This document shows, piece by piece, positions 36,684 to 44,692 of a DNA stretch of 64,000 nt; position 1 is the stretch's first letter; the number at the start of each line of letters is the position of its first letter. The position numbers and the translations under genes are program-made. A model generated the notes under the pieces. That model was given only the letters and a program-made list of their open reading frames with translations. It did no database searches and had not been told where the DNA came from. Origin of the DNA: JAUPKT01 sp964427855 (GTDB taxonomy: Bacteria > Desulfobacterota > Desulfomonilia > Desulfomonilales > Desulfomonilaceae); contig CAYRVH010000006.1 of the NCBI GenBank assembly GCA_964427855.1, positions 1-64,000 of the forward strand, read 5' to 3'.

Positions 36684-37160
36684 TCATTTTTCACTCCAAA
36701 TACCCTTTTTCTCTCTTTTCGCCTCTTGTTCCAACTCGATGTATGGCCTTACATCAAAACCTTGTTCGTCTCGATCTATTTCAGCCATTCCCAGCCTTAC
36801 CAACCTGGCGCTGATATCCTCCCCAGAGAGGTATAACAATCCTTCCCGAAGATCGCCCTTTCCTTCACGCAAAACCTTTATGCGCACCCATTGTGATTCG
36901 AGCGTCCTGGCAAGGAAATCCTTGATCTGGTTTTCGCGATCTCGCGGTACTTTTAGGCCGGCTATTCTGAATTCCACGACTTTCCCCTCGCTTTTGAGAC
37001 TGAGCGTCGTGGGTCCGAGGGCTTTGGTCACTCGCCAGAGATTTTCCCCGCCCTCGGTTGGCGGGCGGCTTGCAATGTAGAGATAGAGAACCAGGAGGAG
37101 CAAAAAACCTCCCACGGCCAGCCATATTCTCCATTCCTTGTCTATTTTTGCTTTTGGCAT
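36684..37160 (-). CDS. Membrane-anchored SNase-like (thermonuclease fold) protein
   Basis: 158 aa. An N-terminal helix (WLAVGGFLLLLVLYLYIA) acts as signal anchor. The rest matches the staphylococcal nuclease fold: VEFRIAGLKVPRDRENQ, FLARTLESQWVRIKV, GDISARLVRLGMAEID and EQEAKREKKGIW near the end. The N-terminal strand has RVTKALGPTTLSL where nucleases have a metal Asp (RVxDGDT), and the catalytic Arg/Glu set is not obvious, so nuclease activity is doubtful. Probably a periplasm-facing binding module. Followed closely by purD. Confidence 0.7.
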   Translation of the reverse strand: MPKAKIDKEWRIWLAVGGFLLLLVLYLYIASRPPTEGGENLWRVTKALGPTTLSLKSEGKVVEFRIAGLKVPRDRENQIKDFLARTLESQWVRIKVLREGKGDLREGLLYLSGEDISARLVRLGMAEIDRDEQGFDVRPYIELEQEAKREKKGIWSEK

Positions 37161-37346
37161 AAATGCTGCGCTCCTCCCATGAAATAACTCTTCCCTCAGC
37201 CTCTGTCAGAGCGTCCGTGACCACAGCGACGCCTGACTCTGGGGCAATCCGCGCGCTGAATGAACGCAAAAGAGCCCTTCGGACGAAAGAATCGAGGCTG
37301 CCTCTCGTTGGAATGGCGGTAAGGTCCTTGAAGACCGGCGAAGACC

Positions 37347-37556
37347 CTACCTCTCTTCGGCCCATTCCTTTTCCAGGAGCGAAGACTCCTGATCAAAAAC
37401 CTCGTCAGCCTTGGTTTGGTCAGGCCCTATGTAACGGTGGTGCAGCCGACCGTCCTCCGGATGGCGTACGATAACGGCGTAATCGTCAGAATCCAGCCGC
37501 ACGAGCCTTACAAAGGCCCCGCGATTTCCCGCAGTTTGTTTGACTATTTGGAACAT
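37347..37556 (-). CDS. Small hypothetical protein
   Basis: 69 aa from the Met at 37556 (MFQIVKQTAGNRGAFVRLVR); no strong ribosome site is seen. Composition is globular and charged with no signal peptide. No family recognised. It lies upstream of the SNase-like gene on the same strand with a 186-base gap. Confidence 0.45.
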   Translation of the reverse strand: MFQIVKQTAGNRGAFVRLVRLDSDDYAVIVRHPEDGRLHHRYIGPDQTKADEVFDQESSLLEKEWAEER

Positions 37557-37618
37557 ATAAATAATATACCACATGTTGATGTAAAAAAAATGGAAAAACG
37601 CCGCTTGCTGCCAACCCT

Positions 37619-37646
37619 TTTACACAGACTTCAAGTTAGGTATAAT
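37619..37646 (+). promoter_or_regulatory. Sigma70-like promoter for the LolD-like gene
   Basis: TTTACA (37619-37624), a 16-base spacer, and TATAAT (37641-37646), about 44 bases before the ATG at 37690. A perfect -10 and one mismatch in the -35. Confidence 0.65.
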
Positions 37647-37689
37647 TTGTATAGTGACTCTATTCGGTCAACTGATAAGGAAATTGTAC

Positions 37690-38430
37690 ATGGATCGGGA
37701 AATCATCATAGAGACAAAAGATCTCGCAAAGGAGTATCTCGACGGGGGAAATGTTATTCGCGCCCTAAAAAAGGCGGATATCCAGGTTGCCAAGGGCGAG
37801 ATGGTGGCAATCATGGGGCCGTCAGGTTCAGGAAAGTCCACCCTCCTCTATGTCCTGGGCTTGCTCCATCCCCCGACATCCGGCGTATATCTATTCAAAG
37901 GGAAAAACATCCTGTCCTATACGAGAGAGGAGCAGGCGGTTTTTCGCAATCGTGAGCTTGGGTTCGTCTTTCAAAGTTGCGATCTTCTTCCCAATTCTAC
38001 CGTCTTCGAAAACTTGGAGCTTCCTTTGATATATGCGGAGGCAGATCGGAGCCAGCGGCGGAAGAAGATATTGCAGGCGCTGGACCGGGTGGGCCTTTCC
38101 CATCGCGTAGATCACTGGTCTAATCGTCTGTCAGGGGGCGAGCGTCAGCGCGCAGCCATTGCCAGGGCCTTGGTAAACAACCCTTCTTTGATTTTAGGCG
38201 ACGAGCCGACGGGCCAGCTGGATCAGAAGAACACCGAAATAGTGGTGCAGCAGTTGCGCGATCTCACCCGACAAGGATTTACGGTGATCCTGGTGACCCA
38301 TGAGGACGAGATCGGAGCTGCGTGCGATCGAGTGATACAGATTCGGGACGGGGTGGTACTCGGCGACGAAGACGGGCAATTCTATGACGCGACGGACGCA
38401 TCCCAAGAAAGTAGATTAGCTCAATTATGA
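37690..38430 (+). CDS. ABC transporter ATP-binding protein, LolD/MacB-like
   Basis: 246 aa from the Met at 37690, preceded by AAGGAAATTGTAC. Walker A GPSGSGKST, Q-loop, signature LSGGERQRAAIARAL, Walker B LILGDEPTGQLD and H-loop VTHEDE are all present. The pattern fits LolD/MacB-type ATPases that work with FtsX-fold permeases on lipoproteins, peptides or drugs. No permease lies beside it, so its partner is elsewhere. It has its own promoter and ends 322 bases before the next coding start. Confidence 0.88.
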   Translation: MDREIIIETKDLAKEYLDGGNVIRALKKADIQVAKGEMVAIMGPSGSGKSTLLYVLGLLHPPTSGVYLFKGKNILSYTREEQAVFRNRELGFVFQSCDLLPNSTVFENLELPLIYAEADRSQRRKKILQALDRVGLSHRVDHWSNRLSGGERQRAAIARALVNNPSLILGDEPTGQLDQKNTEIVVQQLRDLTRQGFTVILVTHEDEIGAACDRVIQIRDGVVLGDEDGQFYDATDASQESRLAQL

Positions 38431-38528
38431 TGATCAGTCGTGGACTGTGCGCGTTTTTCAGACGTGAAGAACGTAGGGATGTTGCGACGGTCTCGTTCCT
38501 CTGAGCGCGCAGATTTCATGAAGGCATC

Positions 38529-38557
38529 TTGACAAAGGGGCGTCTCACGTATAGATA
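38529..38557 (+). promoter_or_regulatory. Strong sigma70-like promoter for a leader transcript
   Basis: TTGACA (38529-38534), a 17-base spacer, TAGATA (38552-38557). It lies just upstream of a ribosome site (AGGAGATGAAAGT) and a short ORF, and leads into the terminator at 38681-38712. Confidence 0.7.
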
Positions 38558-38579
38558 AGATCACGTAGGAGATGAAAGT

Positions 38580-38654
38580 ATGAAACGCAACCGCAGCAAA
38601 AAGAATTCTTTCTTTTATTTTTATTATGAGGAGGAAGGCGGATTGCTGCGCTGA
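38580..38654 (+). CDS. 24-aa aromatic-rich leader peptide or micropeptide
   Basis: ATG at 38580 after AGGAG with 8-base spacing. Product MKRNRSKKNSFFYFYYEEEG-GLLR: a basic head, then Phe-Phe-Tyr-Phe-Tyr-Tyr at residues 11-16, then Glu3. The run of aromatic codons followed about 30 bases after the stop by a strong terminator is the layout of amino-acid attenuators. GCAACCGC (38587-38594) can pair with GCGG-A-TTGC (38638-38646) inside the ORF. An independent small peptide or small RNA is the alternative. Confidence 0.5.
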   Translation: MKRNRSKKNSFFYFYYEEEGGLLR

Positions 38655-38680
38655 GCGTGTAGGTGTAGAGACTTGACGAC

Positions 38681-38712
38681 GAGGCGGAGCAAACACTCCG
38701 CCTTTTTTGTTT
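38681..38712 (+). terminator. Intrinsic terminator after the leader ORF
   Basis: GGCGGAG (38683-38689) pairs with CTCCGCC (38696-38702), loop CAAACA, extended by flanking A/T and G/T pairs, followed by TTTTTTGTTTT. It lies between the leader ORF and the gene at 38752, and would stop most transcription before it. GAAGGCGGA in the leader (38634-38642) could compete for the right arm. Confidence 0.85.
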
Positions 38713-38751
38713 TGGTTGCATGACAATGTACTCAAAAAAAAAGGACGACCT

Positions 38752-40344
38752 ATGAATAGAACGACTCCATTGCGCAAAAATGCCGACGTGGATATCAACA
38801 ACAGGCTGAGTTTGAACGAGCGATTGGCGCTCATCGGGCTTATCAACTCCGAAGCTCGGAATCCTCATTCCCCCGCGCCGATGGTCGCAGATTTGTTCGA
38901 CAATCTGTGGAACTTGGTCGATAGGACGGTCTCAGGGGCCAGGGTGGATCACATCAAGCCGGACGGCCGCAGCAATGGATTCAAGGTATTGGAAATAAAG
39001 TCCCAGGATGGCGAAAGCCTCGGTCGCCTTAATATGCTGTACCTTAGGAAACCTCTGCCCTGTTATTATCTGGTCTATGTCGAAGTCGCAAAACCATTCA
39101 GAAATAAAGGACTGGGAACCCTTGTGTTGGAGGCGTTTAAGGGGTTTCTTATAGACAGGGCAGCGATAGGCGTTCTCGATAATATCATTCCCCGGGACGA
39201 TCCTACGTTCGATATCTATTTAAAACTCGATTGGCAACCCCTCGACGCGCTTGCGCCAGGACTCAACAACGAGTCTGACAACGAGCGGTATATGGTGTTT
39301 CTGCCGCCCTCGCTGGCTGCAAAAGACCTCGCAACCCCACTTGTTAAACTCATTCACCATCTACGGCGAAAGCGGCCGGCCATAGAAATGCGGGATAACG
39401 AATTTATGGTAAGGAGGACCATCGAGGAGTTCAAGGACCTCTATCAGGCCTTGCTCGTCTTTTTCGAGGGCAGTTTGGCGTCAGACTCCGCAGACCCTGT
39501 GATGCGCTATATGTTCACGCGTTACGTCACGAAACTCTTGGGATTTGGGCGGCGGATTCGGCGACTTGTTGGATACACCGGCGGCGAATCACTCAGTCAG
39601 ATCATCCTCGATAAGCGCGTTCGCGACCTCGCTGTGCAGTCGTACGCGCCAAAGGCCCTGAGCCAAGACCCGACTTTTTTCTCTGGAGCTAAAGAGGTCT
39701 GGCTTTGTCTGCCGGATGACCTCAAGAGCAATCCAGCGAGGTTCATTGAGGGATTGGCAAACTACCAGCGCCCAACTCTTCTCTCATGGCTGAAAGAAAC
39801 AAATCGCTCGTCAGACCAGTCTTTTAGTATTGGGGACCTCCTGGACATCGGTTTTGATCCCACGAGATTGAAAGAATTCAACTGGAATGGTGAGCAGTTT
39901 ATCTTTGAGCGCGTTCAGGCGAAGATGCTCCCCCATGTGGAAAAAAAACGCCAAATCCTTGAAAAACTGCACGATGACACGCGTGGATTGGTCATTAGTG
40001 GGGCAAGAATCGAGACAAATCCGCCTTTGCTTATCATTCGAGATCGCGGCAATGCGTATGTATTGAGGAAAAAATTACCGGGAATCCATTGGGAAGAGGC
40101 AAAAGAGCAGCTCGAAATTAACGCCAATTTGCAACAACTCAACGCGTTATTGTCGGTAGATAGGGTAATTACCAAGGGCATTAAGGCGGCCGCTCATTGG
40201 ATCGATAGTCGGCTCGACCAAGATGAAGAGGATGTGATGGACCCATCGAACTATTTCGTGTCGTGGAACCTTGAATCAAACAGCCCTATCTTGAACGTAA
40301 ATATAGCCGGAACAGTATCCGTGCAGACAATCTGGATCGCGTAA
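38752..40344 (+). CDS. GNAT-domain-containing protein, otherwise unknown
   Basis: 530 aa from the Met at 38752, preceded by AAGGACGACCT. Residues ~15-180 look like a GNAT acetyltransferase: YYLVYVEVAKPFRNKGLGTL, then VLEAFKGFL, gives the acetyl-CoA pyrophosphate loop. The remaining ~350 residues have no motif I recognise; they are mixed charged and hydrophobic, without clear membrane segments or signal peptide. It is monocistronic, behind the leader/terminator module at 38529-38712. The opposite-strand gene at 40452 converges on it. Substrate unknown. Confidence 0.65.
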   Translation: MNRTTPLRKNADVDINNRLSLNERLALIGLINSEARNPHSPAPMVADLFDNLWNLVDRTVSGARVDHIKPDGRSNGFKVLEIKSQDGESLGRLNMLYLRKPLPCYYLVYVEVAKPFRNKGLGTLVLEAFKGFLIDRAAIGVLDNIIPRDDPTFDIYLKLDWQPLDALAPGLNNESDNERYMVFLPPSLAAKDLATPLVKLIHHLRRKRPAIEMRDNEFMVRRTIEEFKDLYQALLVFFEGSLASDSADPVMRYMFTRYVTKLLGFGRRIRRLVGYTGGESLSQIILDKRVRDLAVQSYAPKALSQDPTFFSGAKEVWLCLPDDLKSNPARFIEGLANYQRPTLLSWLKETNRSSDQSFSIGDLLDIGFDPTRLKEFNWNGEQFIFERVQAKMLPHVEKKRQILEKLHDDTRGLVISGARIETNPPLLIIRDRGNAYVLRKKLPGIHWEEAKEQLEINANLQQLNALLSVDRVITKGIKAAAHWIDSRLDQDEEDVMDPSNYFVSWNLESNSPILNVNIAGTVSVQTIWIA

Positions 40345-40349
40345 CCCCC

Positions 40350-40380
40350 AAAAAAAAGCCCGACCGGCGAGTCGGACTTT
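40350..40380 (-). terminator. Terminator for the beta-barrel gene
   Basis: On the minus strand, AGTCCGAC and GTCGGGCT pair around TCGCCG and are followed by eight T. A longer alternative stem (GCCCGACCGG with CCGGTCGGGC) reaches to about 40408. It also covers the end of the plus-strand gene at 40344. Confidence 0.8.
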
Positions 40381-40451
40381 GGAGGGTATGTATGATTCCC
40401 GGTCGGGCAATACAATCGGGGGAGAGGGGCCTTCTCCGGCGTGAGAAACTT

Positions 40452-41492
40452 TTAGAAGAGAAATCCTATCTTCACAAAGGCGCCGTCCATCGATGTGTTG
40501 AAGGTTTCCAAATTTCGTTCTGTTTTGAGGCTCATATATTGGTAACCGCCTTTGACGAATCCGAATCGGCCCGTCTTAATGGGGATGAGGTAAGTCAGGC
40601 CCGCTTCTGCTTCATACCCGAGGGAATCGTCCAGAAAAGCAATCCCTGCTTTACAATCGAGAGACAAAGTGTTTCCACGGTAATTGCGCAGTCCCTTGCT
40701 GAACTCGAGGCCAAGGAGCGCCAGATTTTTGCTGTCATTCCAGATCACGGGAGCTGTCGCCGTATTGCCCGTGCCCACGCCTCCAACCACCAGCTTATCC
40801 TCGATGTGAAGCCAGTCTGCGTAAAAGCTCGTGAGGCTATTAGTGGTGTAACTAATGTTGTAAAGGATGCCTGCCCGGTGCTGGAATCGCTCCCACTTTG
40901 ACCGCACAAGAGCTCCGGAGGAAAAACTCTGGCCGCCAAAGGTGAACGCCGTGCGGGCATTGCCAGAAGCCTCGAGAGTCATGGGTGTGAAGGAGTAGCG
41001 GAGACCGACCTGCGGTCTAAACTGGTAAAGCGCCTCGATGGACCATATCATATTACCCCTGCGCTTGAATCCGAGGTGGTCTTCGAGATCGACAACGCCA
41101 TGGGCCCCGGTCGTGGTGGCCACGATGTCTTTTCGCGCGTCGCCTCTGATGCGGGCGAAAAATAGCTTGGGCCCGATGAGGAACTGTCCTTTAGCCGGGA
41201 TAGGCACTACACATTCAGGCCCCCAGTTGACCGGGTTGTACCTCGAAAGCCCTTCAAAGCCTGACATCACCCCAGAAAACGGTTTGACCTTGGCGGGGCT
41301 TGAGGCAGCCGGAACGGGAGTTGGCGCAGGCGGCTTGACCTTGGCAATGCCTTTGTAGGTTGCGGTGTAATCTATGCCGGCGCCGACTGCTGCATCATTC
41401 TGAGGAGAAGCCGACTCGGCGTAGGCCATGGCTCCGAGAGCCGCAGCGAAAATGAACAACATAAATAGACTGATCGCGGATCTTCTTAACAT
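40452..41492 (-). CDS. Outer-membrane beta-barrel-like protein (paralogue 1)
   Basis: 346 aa from the Met at 41492, placed 5 bases after GGAGG (GGGAGGGTGTT). Signal peptide (ISLFMLFIFAAALGAMAYAE), then a Pro-rich linker (KGIAKVKPPAPTPVPAASSP), then ~250 residues of alternating beta strands such as MIWSIEALYQFRPQVGLRYS. The last residue is Phe (VKIGFLF), the usual signal for outer-membrane barrels. It shares layout and motifs with 52106-53104: a Cys near the start of the barrel, KVKPP, 'LEFSKGLRNYRGNTLSLDCK' against 'LELERCLKSTRLFNILSLEC', and the last strand. Function unknown. Confidence 0.65.
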   Translation of the reverse strand: MLRRSAISLFMLFIFAAALGAMAYAESASPQNDAAVGAGIDYTATYKGIAKVKPPAPTPVPAASSPAKVKPFSGVMSGFEGLSRYNPVNWGPECVVPIPAKGQFLIGPKLFFARIRGDARKDIVATTTGAHGVVDLEDHLGFKRRGNMIWSIEALYQFRPQVGLRYSFTPMTLEASGNARTAFTFGGQSFSSGALVRSKWERFQHRAGILYNISYTTNSLTSFYADWLHIEDKLVVGGVGTGNTATAPVIWNDSKNLALLGLEFSKGLRNYRGNTLSLDCKAGIAFLDDSLGYEAEAGLTYLIPIKTGRFGFVKGGYQYMSLKTERNLETFNTSMDGAFVKIGFLF

Positions 41493-41530
41493 AACACCCT
41501 CCCTCAGGGTTCTGATGTCTTGCAAGAGGG

Positions 41531-41558
41531 AGCATAAACGAAACGGAAAAAAAGTCAA
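41531..41558 (-). promoter_or_regulatory. Promoter of beta-barrel gene
   Basis: On the minus strand, TTGACT (41553-41558), a 16-base spacer, TATGCT (41531-41536), about 40 bases before the ATG at 41492. The spacer and flanks are T-rich. Confidence 0.6.
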
Positions 41559-42076
41559 CCAAAAAATACTGCAAAATAAGTTTTTTATCGTCGGAATCTA
41601 GAAAATAGTTGAGCTTTTTACATGAAAACACGCATTATCGCTGAACATCCTAGGTTACATCAGAGCGCGCTGCGCGTGGACGTGGGCTGACGCTTGAGGT
41701 TATTCATATAACATACTAAAAGCACAATATTAAAATCCCCCCCCAGTTCAAGCAGGCGCAACTGCCTATGCTTACATTCTCTCTCCTGATGAACGGCGTG
41801 TCATGGCGTCGTCAACACTTTGGAGGAAGGCGTCACCCTCGGCGGTCTCGAAATTACTCAAGAATTGAGCTTGTGTGGTCGCCATGTCATCCTTTCTAAA
41901 GGTGATGTTCATAGTGGGCTTCATGCATTTCAGTTCTCACAGGATGAAAGGCTGACCATAGGCATTTCCTGTTTTCTATTGCTCAGGGAGATACAACGCA
42001 ATAACGACATGACGAAGGGACAATACCCGGAGCCCCAAATGTCTGCCTGGCGGCAAACGCTCAGGGAAGGGGTTGA
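41559..42076. other. Intergenic region, nothing firm
   Basis: About 518 bases between the beta-barrel gene promoter and the 3' end of the GT-C-like gene, both minus strand. It holds a run of eight C near 41740. Short open frames here look random. Confidence 0.4.
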
Positions 42077-43819
42077 TCAATGACGTGTGTGATGTGACGA
42101 TTCTGTCTGGACTTTTACCACTCGAAGACCTTGCCATTTGAACACCACATCGAAGTTCGCATCGCTCATAAGGACAAAATGGCGCCTGCTCTCCAAAAGG
42201 CTGCGAATGTATTGGCCGAACGGTTCAAAGTACAAGGATTTGTGGATGACCGTGTGGATGGGAAAGTCTTCCTCACGTACGATCAGGTAGTCAATGCCAT
42301 AATGAGCGGCAAATTCCCTCACCTGATCCGGATTTTCGCTGTAATAGGCGTCAAACAAGTCAAAAAGCCTTTTTTTTATTTGTTCCCAGTATCTCTTGCG
42401 ATAGGGGTGGGAGAGTTCATACGTCACGAAGGCTTTGCGGCGGGCAAAGGTGGGGATGTTATCCATGAGTTCAGGGTGGCCGGCGATAAGGGCATCTTTG
42501 GGGAGCGTTTCTATGAAGTGGTAGAGCGGTTCATAACGTGAATAGTCGCAGATTGAGACGTTCCAATTCCTGATTCCTCCTAACAGGGCGATGAAGATGA
42601 GGACGACGGGCGAGGCAAATTTCACGATCTTGCGTCTGCGTAGGAACGCAGAGAGGGCCGTCCCTAAAAGAACCGCATAAAAGATTGTAAACGAAAACTC
42701 GACGTATCGATTAGGAATAAAAAGGCGCAGCAGCACAAAGTAGGAGATTGCGTAGAGCACTACAGAGGCGGGGAGCAAGTAGGCGAACATTCGGAAACCG
42801 GCTGTATCTATGCCCTTGCTTTGCCTTATGAAGACCATGACGACGCCTATCCACACGGCGGCGAGGCAGCCATAAAAAAGCGGGGGAAATTCATGGCCGA
42901 AAGGAAAGAAATATGTCCAGGGGAGTATGAATTCCCAGAAGATGGAAGGCGGGGGTAGGTCATCAGTTCTGCCCAGTTCCGAGTACTCCGGATTTCCGGT
43001 CATGTCTTTCCACGTGACGATGTCTCCAAATTCTGGGGATTGCATCACGAGATACTTGAGGAGCATCAACGCGATCCCCGCTATGACGGGCAGGTTCGAA
43101 ACGACAAGTTTCGAAAATTCCGCGAACCAGTGGACATGTTCGCTGTCAGTTGTCCTCAACAAAGGGACTATTTTACGATGCAAGAGATAAAAGCCGTGGG
43201 TCGCTAAGCAAAGGGTAAATATATAAGGATTGAAAAGTGACTGAAGCAGGAGGGTCCATGACACGGCGGTGTACTTTTGTGTGGACGAGAAGTAGAGATA
43301 AGCAGCGAGTAAGGGATAGGCAAATCCTTGGGAGAGCCCCCCTGAAATCTTTGTCATGAATCCCGGAAAGAAAAAGCAGACGCACACTATGGCAACGGCG
43401 GTAAAGTCATCTCCAAATCCTTTTGCGAGCCCGTAGATGAAGACCATGGTCGCAACGTAGAGGATCAAGGCGACCGTTTTGGTAAATTGCACTGGATTTG
43501 CGACAAACGAGCCAAGGTAATAGACGAACTGAACGCCCCACGGCACGTAGTCTTGGGCGTACCTCGTCAAGAGGTCGTCTTGAAACAATCCAGGATCGAG
43601 CCAGCGCTGCATCCAATAAACCTGCTGACGTACATCGTCCATGATCCAATAGCCGTTGGTTAAGGCATGCCATTGGGAGACCATGTACACCACAGTTGCG
43701 GCAGCCACCACAAAAGCGGTTCTACGGGTGAGAATGACCGAATGCCCCCTGAATTGCATTCGTACAAGGACGCCATCAGGGGAAAGTGTATTCTCTCCGG
43801 TGAAGTAAGCCATGCTCAC
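42077..43819 (-). CDS. Polytopic membrane protein, GT-C glycosyltransferase-like
   Basis: 580 aa. About ten hydrophobic segments starting with TAFVVAAATVVYMVSQWHAL, then a soluble C-terminal ~150 residues (HFIETLPKDALIAGHPELMD, YGIDYLIVREEDF). This shape resembles GT-C-type enzymes or EPS-associated membrane proteins that use polyprenyl-linked sugars, but no catalytic motif is certain. It starts 1 base after the stop of the GT2 gene at 43821, which makes a polyprenyl-phosphate sugar, a common pairing. Confidence 0.6.
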   Translation of the reverse strand: MSMAYFTGENTLSPDGVLVRMQFRGHSVILTRRTAFVVAAATVVYMVSQWHALTNGYWIMDDVRQQVYWMQRWLDPGLFQDDLLTRYAQDYVPWGVQFVYYLGSFVANPVQFTKTVALILYVATMVFIYGLAKGFGDDFTAVAIVCVCFFFPGFMTKISGGLSQGFAYPLLAAYLYFSSTQKYTAVSWTLLLQSLFNPYIFTLCLATHGFYLLHRKIVPLLRTTDSEHVHWFAEFSKLVVSNLPVIAGIALMLLKYLVMQSPEFGDIVTWKDMTGNPEYSELGRTDDLPPPSIFWEFILPWTYFFPFGHEFPPLFYGCLAAVWIGVVMVFIRQSKGIDTAGFRMFAYLLPASVVLYAISYFVLLRLFIPNRYVEFSFTIFYAVLLGTALSAFLRRRKIVKFASPVVLIFIALLGGIRNWNVSICDYSRYEPLYHFIETLPKDALIAGHPELMDNIPTFARRKAFVTYELSHPYRKRYWEQIKKRLFDLFDAYYSENPDQVREFAAHYGIDYLIVREEDFPIHTVIHKSLYFEPFGQYIRSLLESRRHFVLMSDANFDVVFKWQGLRVVKVQTESSHHTRH

Positions 43820-43820
43820 A

Positions 43821-44603
43821 TCATTTTATCTCGGTATAATAGTTGCGTGCTGGATGAACAGCGGCGGGTTGAAAAATGTTGAAGTCGGCAAGTCCCCAGA
43901 CCTGAAGCCGGTATCGCAAGGCGGTCCACAGGACCCCTAGTCCGTAAATTACCGATCTTTGGAAATTAATAGACGAGGCCTCGGGAAAATAGCGGGTTGG
44001 GCACGAAATTTCACCGAGCCTAAACCCAAAATAGAGAGCCTGGGCAAGCATTTCATTGTCAAAGATGAAATCGTCCGAATTCTCTTGAAACGGCAGCGCC
44101 GTCAAGACCTGGCGCGAAAAGGCGCGGTAACCACTGTGAAATTCCGATAACTTCGAGCCGAGGAAAATATTTTCAATGAGGGTAAGGGCACGGTTTGATA
44201 TGTACTTGTAGAGAGGCATCCCGCTTTTTCTCGCCTTTCCCCCTAAAATGCGCGATCCAAGCACGAGATCATATTCACCGGACGTGATCATCGCCGCCAT
44301 TGCGGTGACGAGGCGAGGTGAATATTGATAGTCCGGGTGGAGCATGACGATCACGTCAGCGTTTGATTTGAGGGCCTCGGTGTAACACGTCTTCTGATTC
44401 CGGCCGTATCCATAATTGCGGTCGTGGAGAAAAGACCTAATCCCGAGTTCCTTTGCGATGCGTACTGTCTCATCGGAACTGGAATCGTCAACCAAGAGCA
44501 CCTCATCGACGATTGAGCAGTCGATTTCCCTAACTGTTTTTCGTAAGGTTTGCGCGGCATTGTAGGCCGGCAATACAACGATGATCTTTTTTCCGTTTAG
44601 CAT
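43821..44603 (-). CDS. Glycosyltransferase family 2, DPM1-like
   Basis: 260 aa from the Met at 44603, preceded by GTGAGGCATTC. GT-A fold: IIVVLPAYNAAQTLRKTV, then DEVLLVDDSSSDETV with the DDSS nucleotide site, and VIVMLHPDYQYSPRLV (DPD-like metal motif variant HPD). The length and lack of membrane segments fit dolichol/undecaprenyl-phosphate mannose (or glucose) synthases that feed GT-C enzymes. Adjacent, nearly overlapping gene is such a membrane protein. Confidence 0.8.
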   Translation of the reverse strand: MLNGKKIIVVLPAYNAAQTLRKTVREIDCSIVDEVLLVDDSSSDETVRIAKELGIRSFLHDRNYGYGRNQKTCYTEALKSNADVIVMLHPDYQYSPRLVTAMAAMITSGEYDLVLGSRILGGKARKSGMPLYKYISNRALTLIENIFLGSKLSEFHSGYRAFSRQVLTALPFQENSDDFIFDNEMLAQALYFGFRLGEISCPTRYFPEASSINFQRSVIYGLGVLWTALRYRLQVWGLADFNIFQPAAVHPARNYYTEIK

Positions 44604-44692
44604 GAATGCCTCACGGGCCTCGTGTTCGGTGGTGGGTGAAAGCCAAAGAGCAACGACGCTCTCCACGTGTAGCGAGGCCTATACTACTCGGC

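Noticed and set aside
36865..37365. 166-aa minus-strand frame overlapping the SNase-like gene and the end of the 37347 ORF
   Set aside because: In a different frame from the SNase-like gene, with an Arg-rich composition typical of a shadow. The 186-base gap may hold something else.
41640..42083. Short plus-strand frames in the gap after the beta-barrel gene
   Set aside because: No ribosome sites and random-looking composition. Left as non-coding.
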